From: Bifidobacterium mellis
GTDB lineage: Bacteria; Actinomycetota; Actinomycetes; Actinomycetales; Bifidobacteriaceae
Direction of reading: 5' to 3'
Length of the DNA: 64,000 nt
Assembly: GCF_000967265.1 (NCBI RefSeq)
Contig: NZ_KQ033885.1
Span: forward strand, 1,159,538 to 1,223,537
In this document: in pieces, positions 1 to 8,337 of the stretch
Layout of the letters: every line of letters starts with the position of its first letter
Numbering within the stretch: the stretch's first letter is position 1
Notes under the pieces: generated by a model
The model's database searches: none
What the model was told of the DNA's origin: nothing
The model's input: only the letters and a program-made list of their open reading frames with translations
Position numbers and translations under genes: made by a program

Positions 1-25
1 TGAGTCTTATTGTTTCACCAGGTGC

Positions 26-176
26 TCATATGGCAAGCCAAACGGCGAATGCCAGGCATGCTATGCCCAATATGCACAGCGCAAACCAGCGCTTGTCATT
101 CTTGCCCCCGAACGACTCCCAGAATTAGAAGCACCAGCCCGAGAAAAGCCTCGAATACCATAATCCAGAAACCCAT
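26..176 (-). pseudogene. small two-TM peptide gene, apparently frameshifted
   Basis: An ATG at 176, six bases past the end of the ABC ATPase gene, opens a 26-codon frame (to 96) that begins MGFWIMVFEAFLGL, is strongly hydrophobic and ends at a TGA. A second open stretch in another frame runs on to a TGA at 26-28. It reads a charged loop (GGKNDKRW) and then a second hydrophobic segment ending in AVWLAI. Joined near the CGGGGGC run (about 105-111), the two would form one protein of about 48 residues with two membrane segments and a basic cytoplasmic loop. Such small proteins occur beside bacteriocin-type ABC exporters. A sequencing indel, a real mutation, programmed slippage, or a true 26-residue product are all possible. 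Confidence 0.4.
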
Positions 177-179
177 GCT

Positions 180-845
180 CTAGTCCTTTCGTTGAAGTTT
201 GATGATTCGATCATGTTGGTCAGCCAGTGAGGCATCGTGTGTAACGGTGACGATTGTGGATCCCGAATCGCGGTTCAGGGCAAAGAGCAGGGCGATGATC
301 CTCGACCGGTTCTCTGAATCGAGTGAGGCAGTGGGCTCATCGGCAAGAACAACCTCGGGGTTCATAATGACGGCCCGTGCGAAGACTGCTCTTGATTTTT
401 CCCCTCCGGAGCATTCAAGCGGTTTTTTGCTCAGTATCGACCCGATGCCTAAAGAGTCCACCACCTGGTCGAATCTTCGAGAATCCCCCTTGCGCGGTGT
501 CCGCGCGTAAAGCAGGGGCAACCTGATGTTGTCCGCGATGCTCAAGGAACCGATGAGTGCTGATTCCTGCAGGACGAACCCGATTTTCTGGTTCCTCCAT
601 GCGGCCGATTCGAGGTCGGACAGCGTGCGCGCGGATCTGCCCAGCAGCGTGTAAGAGCCTTCATAGCGTGTATCGAGCAGACCGAGGATGTTCAGCAATG
701 TGCTCTTGCCAACGCCGGACTCTCCAACGATTGCGACCTTCTCGCCCTCGGCGACCGTCAGCGAGAAATGTTCAAGAAGAGTGACTGAAGATGAGCCCTT
801 CCTGTATGTTTTATGATCCAGGTTGAGATCGATGACCTTGTCCAT
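180..845 (-). CDS. ABC transporter ATPase, MacB/bacteriocin-export type
   Basis: Cytoplasmic ATP-hydrolysing subunit of a MacB/LolD-class ABC transporter, 221 residues from the ATG at 845. It shows Walker A GESGVGKST, Q-loop VLQES, signature CSGGEKSR (Cys in place of the usual Leu) and Walker B VVLADEPTASLD. The open frame continues upstream, but the ATG at 845 overlaps the stop of the permease gene by one base (TAATG), so coupled translation is expected. The size and the partner with a large extracytoplasmic loop resemble the ATPases found with lactococcin-972-type bacteriocins. That substrate is an inference from context; lipoprotein or peptide export are alternatives. Confidence 0.85.
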   Translation of the reverse strand: MDKVIDLNLDHKTYRKGSSSVTLLEHFSLTVAEGEKVAIVGESGVGKSTLLNILGLLDTRYEGSYTLLGRSARTLSDLESAAWRNQKIGFVLQESALIGSLSIADNIRLPLLYARTPRKGDSRRFDQVVDSLGIGSILSKKPLECSGGEKSRAVFARAVIMNPEVVLADEPTASLDSENRSRIIALLFALNRDSGSTIVTVTHDASLADQHDRIIKLQRKD

Positions 846-2068
846 TACTGCAGCACCCCCAATGAGATAGGAACACGCCTGAGCCTCCAGGTGATCAATT
901 GAGCGAGCATGGCAACCAAAAGAAAATCGAACAGCGACGCGACAAGTAAGGCCAGCCAGTCCATCCTGATCATTCCCCACAAGCCATAGGTCATTAAGAA
1001 TGCATCCTTCCTTCGCCAGTAGCTATGCCGCGAATAAGCTGCCATAGCGAAAACGGCAAGCAATGCAATTAAGGAAAGGCCCGCATAATATGCGTAGAAA
1101 AGCCGACGAAGCCTGCCATAGCTCAGCCCCACCATGAGGTTGATCGTGAAATCACGCATCATTACCCGCACACTGATCAGTGCACTCCAGACAGACAGCA
1201 AAACGATGAGAATAAGCAGTAGGCCTGAAGCCACGGTCAGAAAACGCAAAGAAGAGAACAAATATTCGTTGTAATAGTCAATGTTGTCCTGATAACTGTA
1301 AAGGTTGAACTTGGCCCCAATCGTCTTGTCGATGTAATCGCCCAATTCGGACACGTCCGCACGATCGGTATCAGATAGAACGAGATCGTTGAGTGCGTTG
1401 ATATTAAAACTGACATCAGCCTGTTTGATGAAAGCCGTGGTGACGGGCACAACTACTGAAAAATTGTAGTACTTCTTCGAATTAAGCGCGTAGAAGTTTG
1501 AACGCACCGAATTCTCGGCGATGACACCGACGACCTTCACCCTTACTTCTCGCAGCAGGGCAGGGTCATGCATCTTGAATTGCGTGCCAAGCGGATAGTC
1601 GTCGGCCAGTCCCTCGCCCACCAACACGGGAATGGCATCGTTCCGCACCAGGCTGTAATCAAACGTCAACCCGCTTCCTTGAGCAATGGGAAACCCATCC
1701 AGGTCGTTATATCGCTGATTCATATAACTCACTGGAACCTTAACCCCGCAACCATTAGCCAGATTGGTCATCATTCCGTCCGTATAGAGCGCGTAGTGAT
1801 ATCGGCTGTCCAGACGATCGTAGACTTTCTGAATCGATGCTTTTGAGATGTCCTTGTTACCAAAATCTGAATTCGGATCCAGGTTCGCTACGAATGTTCC
1901 CTCCTTGTCAAAATGCGCCATTTGCTGGTATCCCTCACGCGTGGACAAAACACTATGAGCTGTCAGAAATGCCATGTAGTTGGCCATCAAGAACAAGACC
2001 AGCGCACCTATGGCAAAGATTGGTTTCCTGAGAAATACACGAGTCAGAAAGAAGCGGAAAACCTTCAT
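845..2068 (-). CDS. FtsX/MacB-like ABC permease (bacteriocin-associated type)
   Basis: Membrane subunit of 407 residues. One N-terminal membrane segment (about 17-37) is followed by an extracytoplasmic domain of about 230 residues and three C-terminal membrane segments (about 275-300, 325-345, 365-390). This is the layout of FtsX/MacB permeases and of bacteriocin-associated integral membrane proteins. The gene overlaps the upstream gene by four bases and the downstream ATPase start by one, so the three form a tight operon. The known bacteriocin-associated proteins are usually one chain of about 650 residues; here the equivalent appears divided between this gene and the next upstream one. Confidence 0.75.
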   Translation of the reverse strand: MKVFRFFLTRVFLRKPIFAIGALVLFLMANYMAFLTAHSVLSTREGYQQMAHFDKEGTFVANLDPNSDFGNKDISKASIQKVYDRLDSRYHYALYTDGMMTNLANGCGVKVPVSYMNQRYNDLDGFPIAQGSGLTFDYSLVRNDAIPVLVGEGLADDYPLGTQFKMHDPALLREVRVKVVGVIAENSVRSNFYALNSKKYYNFSVVVPVTTAFIKQADVSFNINALNDLVLSDTDRADVSELGDYIDKTIGAKFNLYSYQDNIDYYNEYLFSSLRFLTVASGLLLILIVLLSVWSALISVRVMMRDFTINLMVGLSYGRLRRLFYAYYAGLSLIALLAVFAMAAYSRHSYWRRKDAFLMTYGLWGMIRMDWLALLVASLFDFLLVAMLAQLITWRLRRVPISLGVLQ

Positions 2069-2607
2069 CTTGCCCCCAAGAACAGAGCGCTCAACAGTAC
2101 GTATGCGGCCAGGGCCAAGAGCACATAGAAGCTATCAACTATCTCGAAGCCCAACAGCAGATGGACCACAGTCGAAAGCAAGAAAGAAATGCCGAGCAAT
2201 ATCAGGCATTCGACAAGATACCGGAGTTTTATCTGCCTCAACGTATCTCCCACCAGTACCCGGCATCTGACCTCAGTTCTGGCTTTTGTCACCAATTGAT
2301 AAAGAAACACCAACACAAACGCAGAAAACCCCAGAACGAAAGCGCGCCGTTTTTCGATCATGAATTTGATGTAACTCATCAACACTTCCGAATCATCCGC
2401 CTGGTGTTTCAAATACACGAAAAACCCAGCCAATAGAAAGCAGCCCAAATACAGAAAGACCAACTCCAGGCGATTGTTGAGCCTCAGTATCGATCTATCC
2501 ATAAAGCGTCTCACCGTGCCACCTTTCGCAGACGCCACCAGGCTAATTTCGACATGTCCGAGCTGCTTGATTATCCAGTGATACTTACCTTTGATGATGC
2601 TGATCAA
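2065..2607 (-). CDS. small polytopic membrane protein, second permease part
   Basis: Up to 180 residues with about four hydrophobic segments (about 48-66, 88-106, 133-152, 156-176). I do not recognise a family with certainty. The C-terminal half resembles the three-helix end of an FtsX-type permease, so it may be the second permease half of the ATPase-permease set downstream. Two starts are possible: a TTG at 2607, whose first bases overlap the stop of a short upstream reading frame (TTGA), or an ATG at 2502 preceded by GGTGAG at seven bases. The ATG would remove 35 residues without predicted membrane segments. The 3' end overlaps the next gene by four bases. Confidence 0.6.
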   Translation of the reverse strand: MISIIKGKYHWIIKQLGHVEISLVASAKGGTVRRFMDRSILRLNNRLELVFLYLGCFLLAGFFVYLKHQADDSEVLMSYIKFMIEKRRAFVLGFSAFVLVFLYQLVTKARTEVRCRVLVGDTLRQIKLRYLVECLILLGISFLLSTVVHLLLGFEIVDSFYVLLALAAYVLLSALFLGAR

Positions 2608-2687
2608 ATTTCATGACTTGTTTCGAGCGGCAGAAGAGGCTCAATCAAATTCAATTCTCTCTGTAAAGCCACCTCCTTGTGAAGCAT
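2604..2687 (-). CDS. possible 27-residue leader peptide
   Basis: An ATG at 2687 opens 27 codons (MLHKEVALQ ... ETSHEI) that end by overlapping the TTG start of the membrane-protein gene. A perfect AAGGAGGT lies inside the frame (about 2665-2672), with no ATG or GTG at the usual distance beyond it. There is no good ribosome site in front of the ATG itself. It may be a leader peptide, a translational coupling device or chance. Confidence 0.2.
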   Translation of the reverse strand: MLHKEVALQRELNLIEPLLPLETSHEI

Positions 2688-2926
2688 GTGAGCTTACATT
2701 AAAACTTATAAATTAAAATTTTATACTACGCGTTGATAAAAGTCAGCAATATAAATGCAAACAGTTCAAGCTTACTCGGAACAGTCTTTGGAACAATCAA
2801 TTTTGGAAAGAAATCTCGCATTCAGCCACTCGTTCCTCAGTTTGTTCGGAAATATTCTGACTGCCTATGATGTAGTGTTGCCCTTCTCTGCCGTTTGGCG
2901 ATACCAAGAGTCGGTCCAAGCCCTCT
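2608..2926. other. intergenic region, AT-rich
   Basis: The 319 bases between the two ABC loci. The part at 2690-2760 is very AT-rich and probably carries the promoter of the bacteriocin-like operon (minus strand). Apart from the short leader frame at 2604-2687 I see no gene; in particular no bacteriocin precursor is visible here. Confidence 0.5.
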
Positions 2927-4684
2927 CTACAAGGACCAGTCTGCGCTCTCTGCCTGCAAACGAACCATCCGCGCAAATTCACCATCTGCGGCCATGAGCT
3001 TCTGCGGGGAACCTTGCTCGACCACGCGCCCATGGCCCAGAACCACAATCTTGTCAGCCTGCTCGACGGTGCGCATCCGGTGGGCGATGACCATGACGGT
3101 CTTCCCCACCAGCAGTTGTGACAGGGCTTCCTGCACCTGCGTCTCGTTCTCCACATCCAGGGAGGAGGTAGCCTCGTCAAGCAAGACAATCGGTGCATTC
3201 TTGAGGATGGCTCTGGCAATGGAGATTCGTTGCCGCTCGCCCCCGGAAAGTCTGGAGCCGTTTTCACCAATCTTCGTCTGGTACCCCTGTGGCAGGCACG
3301 AGACGAACTGGTCGCAGTTGGCGGCCCTGGCTGCAGCCAACACTTCCTCATCAGTTGCACCGTTCCGACCCATCCGAATATTGCCCATGACCGTGTCATC
3401 AAAGAGCATCACGTCCTGGAAAACCACGGCATAGTCGCGCAGAAGAACCTCCGGATCCACTTGGCTCACATCCACTCCTCCTACGGTGATGGAGCCTGCA
3501 GCAGCTTCCCAGAAGCGAGCCGCCAGCCGAGCACAGGTTGATTTCCCGGAACCCGAAGGACCGACCAGGGCCGTGACCTCCCCCTCCCGGGCGGTGAAAC
3601 TCACATCTTCGAGAACCGGCTCGCCTACCGCCTTACCCGCAAGCGCGGGATAGGAAAAGGCAACGTGGTCGAAGACGATATCGTGCCCATCGGGGTGGAA
3701 TTCCTCACTCCCCTCAGCTACAGGTTCCTCGTTGATGGAGCGAATCCGCCGGGCCGAGCCCTGGGATTGGAAGAGTTCCGAAACCAGCATCAGCGCCTGA
3801 TCAAAGGGCGAGTAAATCCGTGAGACCATCAGGAGGAATAGGAACATAACCATGAAGTCAATCCTGCCCTGGATGATCAATCCGGCAGCCACCAGGAAGG
3901 TCGTTGCCACACCCAACCTCAAAACCACCATGGCGGAGTTCAATATGAGGCCATTGGTCATCTCGGTTCGGACCGTAGTGGCTTCGGTGTCATCGATGGT
4001 CGAGGAAAGCCTTTCCAGATACCTCTCCTCCTGGTTGGTGGCGTGAATCTCCCGAACGCAGTCAAGCGCCTCCTGAATGCCGTCACTGACCCGAATCTGG
4101 GCCTGCCTCGTACGCCGTGACGAAGCTTCAACGAATCGTCGAGTGGCAAAGATGATAGTGAAAGCCACCGGCACGCTCCAGAATGCAGCCAAATCAAGTG
4201 CCCAATCGATGGGCAGAAGCGACAGGAATATCAGGACGGATGAAACGACTGCGCCATAGAGCTGGCTCAGCGCATGGGCGTAGGCATGTTCCATGGTGGC
4301 CACGTCACCCAGAATTGTATCGGTCAGATCAGCCAGGTCACGCCGCCCGAAAAAGGAGAGTGGGAGTTTGCGCAGTCTCTCGGCCAGGTCGATCCGCTGC
4401 GTTCCGGTCTGGCTGAAGACCGCGCCATAGGAATAACTGTACTGAAACCAGGAGGTGCCGAAGAGAATAAGCGCAAAGACCAGGAGACCAACCAGATAGG
4501 GCAGGACCTTCGGTAAAGACGCCCCTGCCGTCAGGTGCTCAACAAAAGCGTTCATGACCAGCAGAAGGGAGGTTGTTCCCGCCATGATAATCAGATTGGT
4601 CAGCGCGGTCCATAGCGTTCCCAGAACCACGATCTTCATACCTTGGTCGGACAGGGCATACTTCTTCTTGAATGAGGCGAACAC
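2927..4684 (-). CDS. ABC transporter, fused membrane and ATPase domains (subunit B)
   Basis: A half-size transporter of 585 residues: six membrane segments within about 1-310, then the nucleotide-binding domain with Walker A GPSGSGKST (375-383), signature LSGGERQ (479-485) and Walker B IVLLDEA (499-505). The GTG start directly follows the TAA of the upstream partner and has a strong GGAGGTGAGG site inside that gene's end. The two half transporters probably form a heterodimer. With the divergent AraC regulator, the arrangement resembles YbtPQ/IrtAB-type siderophore importers, which have an exporter fold but act in uptake. This subunit has a canonical ATPase; the substrate is not shown by the sequence. 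Confidence 0.88.
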   Translation of the reverse strand: MFASFKKKYALSDQGMKIVVLGTLWTALTNLIIMAGTTSLLLVMNAFVEHLTAGASLPKVLPYLVGLLVFALILFGTSWFQYSYSYGAVFSQTGTQRIDLAERLRKLPLSFFGRRDLADLTDTILGDVATMEHAYAHALSQLYGAVVSSVLIFLSLLPIDWALDLAAFWSVPVAFTIIFATRRFVEASSRRTRQAQIRVSDGIQEALDCVREIHATNQEERYLERLSSTIDDTEATTVRTEMTNGLILNSAMVVLRLGVATTFLVAAGLIIQGRIDFMVMFLFLLMVSRIYSPFDQALMLVSELFQSQGSARRIRSINEEPVAEGSEEFHPDGHDIVFDHVAFSYPALAGKAVGEPVLEDVSFTAREGEVTALVGPSGSGKSTCARLAARFWEAAAGSITVGGVDVSQVDPEVLLRDYAVVFQDVMLFDDTVMGNIRMGRNGATDEEVLAAARAANCDQFVSCLPQGYQTKIGENGSRLSGGERQRISIARAILKNAPIVLLDEATSSLDVENETQVQEALSQLLVGKTVMVIAHRMRTVEQADKIVVLGHGRVVEQGSPQKLMAADGEFARMVRLQAESADWSL

Positions 4685-6703
4685 TTATGCCTCACCTCCT
4701 TTCCTCTGGATGTCGGAATCACCGGTAGACGAGTCCGTAGCGAATGGCCCGACACCGGGAACGACGTGCTTCTCACCCGCAATGGGGCCGGCGGGATTTT
4801 GACCCGCTCCGGCGGCAGCCTTCGGAGAATTGTCGACCTTCCAGGAGACCGCCCGTTCGTAATCAGACCAGATACGGGCATAGGTACCCTGCGCATCAAG
4901 AAGCTGGCGATGAGGGCCCTGCTCTACCAGGTGGCCCCCATCCAATACCAGGATTCGATCGACATGAGCCACAGTCGATAGACGGTGGGCAATCATGAGA
5001 ACGGTTCGCCGTCGGCCCCCTTCGGCCCGTGTCAATTTGGTCAGCGCCTTCTGTATCAAGAATTCATTCTCGGGATCGGCAAAAGCAGTCGCCTCATCCA
5101 GGACCACAATGGGAGACTCCTTGAGGATTGCCCTGGCCAGGGCCACGCGCTGGACCTCCCCCCCGGAAAGGTAGGTTCCACCTGAGCCGAGCATAGTATC
5201 CAACCCCTCGGGAAGCTTGTCAACGATGTCCATGCATTGGGCCGCTCTCAATGCCTCCATAACCTGCTCAGGAGCGGCGTCCGGTCTGGCTGCGCGAACG
5301 TTCTCCAGCAGGGTGGTCGAAAAGAGCCTGTTGGTCTGGAAGACAAAGGCGACCTGCCCCATCAGATCATGTGGATCGATGGATCTGACATCAATGCCGC
5401 CCATAGCGACCCTGCCCGAATCCACATCCCAAAAACGTGGCAACAGACTGGCACAGGTCGATTTGCCGCCTCCCGAGGGACCGACCAGAGCGACCATTCC
5501 ACCCTCCGGCACCTTGAAGTCAATCCGATCCAGTGCCGGACGATTGGCACCCGGATAGGTATATGATACCTGATCCAGAGACACATCCGCCGACTTCGGG
5601 TGTTTCGGTTGAGCAGCTACCGTCAGGGGATCAATACTGAGCACGCCGGTGATTCTGTTTAAGGCATCGTCAGCCTTGCTGAAGGACTCACTGGAGAACT
5701 GCAGACGGGTCATGGCCGTGGGAACCATGCCCGAGAAGACGGCATAGAAGGCGAAATCGGTCAGGAAAGAGGTAAAGTCACTCTGCCCTGGAGCCAGCAG
5801 GATGGCTACAGGAACAAGGAAAACCACAGTCCCGTTCAGGGCCGTCATCTGAATGGTCTGAGGCAGGTGACAGATCTTCATGGCATAGTTCCTGGCTATT
5901 CTGCTGTAATGCTCGATGGCCTCATGGAAGGCCTTGAAGGAATAAACCGTCTGCTGGAAGACCTTGACCACTGGAATGCCACGGACATATTCGGTTCCCG
6001 TCTTGGACATTCGCACCAGGGCATCCTGGTATTCCTTCATAAAGGACTGTCCCTGATCGTTCATCATGACACGGATGCAGACCAGGGCAATCAGGATGGG
6101 GAAGAGACAGGCCAGGCCCATACGCCAGTCGAAAATCAGCATCAGTATCGGCATGCTCAGAATCATGGCGAAGGAGCCGGCTGCATCAGGGAGTATATGG
6201 GCAAGCAGATTCTCGGTATCGCCCGCCGAGCCATCAATGGTGCGACGCAACTCGCCTGAAGCGTGGAGGTCGAAATACCCCAGAGGCAGGCTCATCAGGT
6301 GGCTTACGGCCTCTTTACGCATGTTGGAGGCACTCCGAAAAGCTGCCAGATGCGTCATCAACAGTCCTGCACAGTACAGCATGACGGAAGCCGCCGCAAA
6401 CCCCAATCCGGCCCATCCGTATATGGCGATTCCCGTGGCCTGGGACCACTTCGGCGCTACGGCGAGGAGGTCTTTTACCGCCAGCCATATGCAGATGTAG
6501 GGTCCAAGGCCGGCAATCGTGGAGAGTGCGGACAGACCACAGCCGAGATAGGAGAACACCTTGCGAGGGCCGGCGAAATCAAGCAGCCGCCTGAGGGAAC
6601 TACGCCCATGCGACCTCTCACGATTAGGCGCACCTCCCCCGCCCTGTGCTTTACCTTCTGCAGGATCCGATTTGCTACCCGAATCCGCCTGATCTGTGGT
6701 CAT
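4685..6703 (-). CDS. ABC transporter, fused membrane and ATPase domains (subunit A)
   Basis: A half-size transporter of 672 residues. A hydrophilic, Gly/Ser-rich N-terminus of about 40 residues is followed by six membrane segments (about 48-340) and a nucleotide-binding domain: Walker A GPSGGGKST (408-416), LSGGE (512-516), and Walker B continuing as DEATAFADPENE (537-548). The ATAFADPENE form is typical, as far as I recall, of the YbtPQ/IrtAB-like subgroup linked to iron-siderophore uptake. An extra tail of about 55 residues (620-672) rich in Gly, Ala and Pro is not needed for transport and is unexplained. First gene of a two-gene operon, divergent from the AraC-type regulator. Confidence 0.88.
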   Translation of the reverse strand: MTTDQADSGSKSDPAEGKAQGGGGAPNRERSHGRSSLRRLLDFAGPRKVFSYLGCGLSALSTIAGLGPYICIWLAVKDLLAVAPKWSQATGIAIYGWAGLGFAAASVMLYCAGLLMTHLAAFRSASNMRKEAVSHLMSLPLGYFDLHASGELRRTIDGSAGDTENLLAHILPDAAGSFAMILSMPILMLIFDWRMGLACLFPILIALVCIRVMMNDQGQSFMKEYQDALVRMSKTGTEYVRGIPVVKVFQQTVYSFKAFHEAIEHYSRIARNYAMKICHLPQTIQMTALNGTVVFLVPVAILLAPGQSDFTSFLTDFAFYAVFSGMVPTAMTRLQFSSESFSKADDALNRITGVLSIDPLTVAAQPKHPKSADVSLDQVSYTYPGANRPALDRIDFKVPEGGMVALVGPSGGGKSTCASLLPRFWDVDSGRVAMGGIDVRSIDPHDLMGQVAFVFQTNRLFSTTLLENVRAARPDAAPEQVMEALRAAQCMDIVDKLPEGLDTMLGSGGTYLSGGEVQRVALARAILKESPIVVLDEATAFADPENEFLIQKALTKLTRAEGGRRRTVLMIAHRLSTVAHVDRILVLDGGHLVEQGPHRQLLDAQGTYARIWSDYERAVSWKVDNSPKAAAGAGQNPAGPIAGEKHVVPGVGPFATDSSTGDSDIQRKGGEA

Positions 6704-6879
6704 CTCTTTCCTCCAGGTTCATCCAAAACTCTTGTCGTTCGCTGCCATCGAACGTAATCTGAGAAGCCAACGGCTGGAAGACCGTCACAGAGCGACGGAT
6801 GAATCCGTAAAAGGTGCGAACGAAAACGAAAGTCCGCCGAGATTGCTGTGAAAGCCGGCAGGATGAAAGCAGGTGAGCC
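6704..6879. promoter_or_regulatory. divergent promoter region with inverted repeats
   Basis: The 176 bases between the divergent ABC operon and araC-type gene hold a perfect inverted repeat ACGGATGAATCCGT (6795-6808), a GTTCG...CGAAC repeat (6737-6753), and a CGTTCGC/GCGAACG pair (6736-6742 and 6816-6822). These are candidate sites for the neighbouring regulator; binding is inferred. Confidence 0.4.
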
Positions 6880-7869
6880 ATGACAGACCACACGATACGT
6901 TCCGAGTCCCGCGAGATACAGACCCTGTATCGCCCCCAGGTGGAGCAACTCGGCATGGAACTCCATCACCGATCGGGAAGACTGGAAGGGCAGGTCGATG
7001 GCGATATCTGCCAGGGAAGATTCCAAGCCAATCCGGCAGGTCCTCATTGCCTGGTCATATGGCACGACATCACCTTCCTGCGCGAAATGAACTTTAACGA
7101 GTACGCCATGACCGACCATGCCTGCCTGACCCTGGATGAAAGCCCGGCAGCCAACCCCGCTCCTTATGGGTTGCAGCCATGTACAAAGCAGGAGGGCAAT
7201 ATGGTCTCCCTAATCCAGCAGGCGGGATCGGTCACCAACCGCATACCGGCAGGCTCCCGCTCGCGGACCCGGAGCATCTGCATCCTGCCCGACTATTTCA
7301 TGGAGTTGGAAAACCAATGGCCTGGCCAGGTCAAGGGACTCTTTGACGCCTTCCGCCAACCCTGGCCATCCGATATTGCCCTGGCCGCTTTAACCGCCAT
7401 GTCAAAGTTGTCCCCCGGAAGGCCGGGGCAAACGGAGTTCCTCATCAAAGCACACATCGACCTCCTCATGGCAATGTTGGCCCAGGTTTCCTCCGCGCCT
7501 GAACAGAGCCACGAACTGTCGCTCGACCGCGACCTGGTCCAGCAGGTCAAAGCCCACATCAAATCCCATCTTGGCGGCGACCTCTCCATCGATCAGATAG
7601 CCCAATCCCTGTATGTGGGACGCACACGTTTATGCCTCGCCTTCAGACGTCAGACCGGCACAAGTCTGGCCAGGTACATCAGAGAGCAAAGAATGGACCA
7701 GGCCCGCCATCTTCTCTCGTCCACTGGGGAGGACATTGCCTGGATCGGCAGGCAGGTCGGATATATACGTCCCAGTTCATTCAGCGCGACTTTCACCAGA
7801 GAAACCGGTGTTACTCCAATCGCTTGGCGCAAGCAAAGCAAGCGTATCGAACAAGCTCGCTGCAATTGA
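6880..7869 (+). CDS. AraC-family transcriptional regulator
   Basis: A protein of 329 residues with a C-terminal AraC/XylS DNA-binding domain (about 222-322) made of two helix-turn-helix units: LSIDQIAQSLYVGRTRLCLAFR and later IAWIGRQVGYIRPSSFSATF, followed by the usual FTRETGVTPIAWR ending. The N-terminal 210 residues carry a divergent ligand-sensing region. The ATG at 6880 has AGGTGAG just upstream. It is divergent from the ABC pair, the arrangement of YbtA with ybtPQ, so it probably controls that operon in response to the imported ligand (inference). Confidence 0.88.
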   Translation: MTDHTIRSESREIQTLYRPQVEQLGMELHHRSGRLEGQVDGDICQGRFQANPAGPHCLVIWHDITFLREMNFNEYAMTDHACLTLDESPAANPAPYGLQPCTKQEGNMVSLIQQAGSVTNRIPAGSRSRTRSICILPDYFMELENQWPGQVKGLFDAFRQPWPSDIALAALTAMSKLSPGRPGQTEFLIKAHIDLLMAMLAQVSSAPEQSHELSLDRDLVQQVKAHIKSHLGGDLSIDQIAQSLYVGRTRLCLAFRRQTGTSLARYIREQRMDQARHLLSSTGEDIAWIGRQVGYIRPSSFSATFTRETGVTPIAWRKQSKRIEQARCN

Positions 7870-8337
7870 TAAGTCCACAATTGCGAAAGTCAAGTAGACG
7901 GTCACAGACCCGAGGACTATGACTTTATGAACGTTCCCCTAGCTGAGACCATTGTCCGATTTTGGCGTCCAGGCAGAGGAGCTGTATGGAGCGATGGTGA
8001 TGTTCCCGTCCTGGCAGAGGGAACCAGCTCACGTTCCTCCTCATATATAGATCAGGCCCATATGGCTCTGCATCGAAACTAAGGAGCCTATCCGCGGCTT
8101 GTCGCCACGAATCGTTATTTCTAGAACTTCCAGGCGTATATGTCGATTTATTCTTTACTATTTTGAATGGCAAAAGGCACAGGCGAATTACTTGTATTGA
8201 ATTCGCTAAACACGGACAAAATAAGACGCCTGGTGGCATATGTACCACTGAAAACGCCAAAGAGCAGGACTATTACCAGTTTTACTGCTTAACCACCAAA
8301 TGCAAAACCACATTATCCGCAGTCCAGAGCACCGGAC
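7870..8337. other. intergenic region without clear gene
   Basis: 468 bases between the convergent AraC-type gene and the long orphan gene. Base composition falls toward AT within it, marking the left side of the accessory region. A 51-codon frame (7927-8082, plus) has a weak GAGG site but no recognisable product. No intrinsic terminator with a clear T-run was found. Confidence 0.4.

Noticed and set aside
2755-2997. 80-codon plus-strand frame considered as a bacteriocin precursor
   Set aside because: No leader, no ribosome site, and it runs antisense into the ABC transporter gene.
7927-8082. 51-codon frame after the AraC-type gene
   Set aside because: Weak ribosome site, no recognisable product; kept only as a remark.
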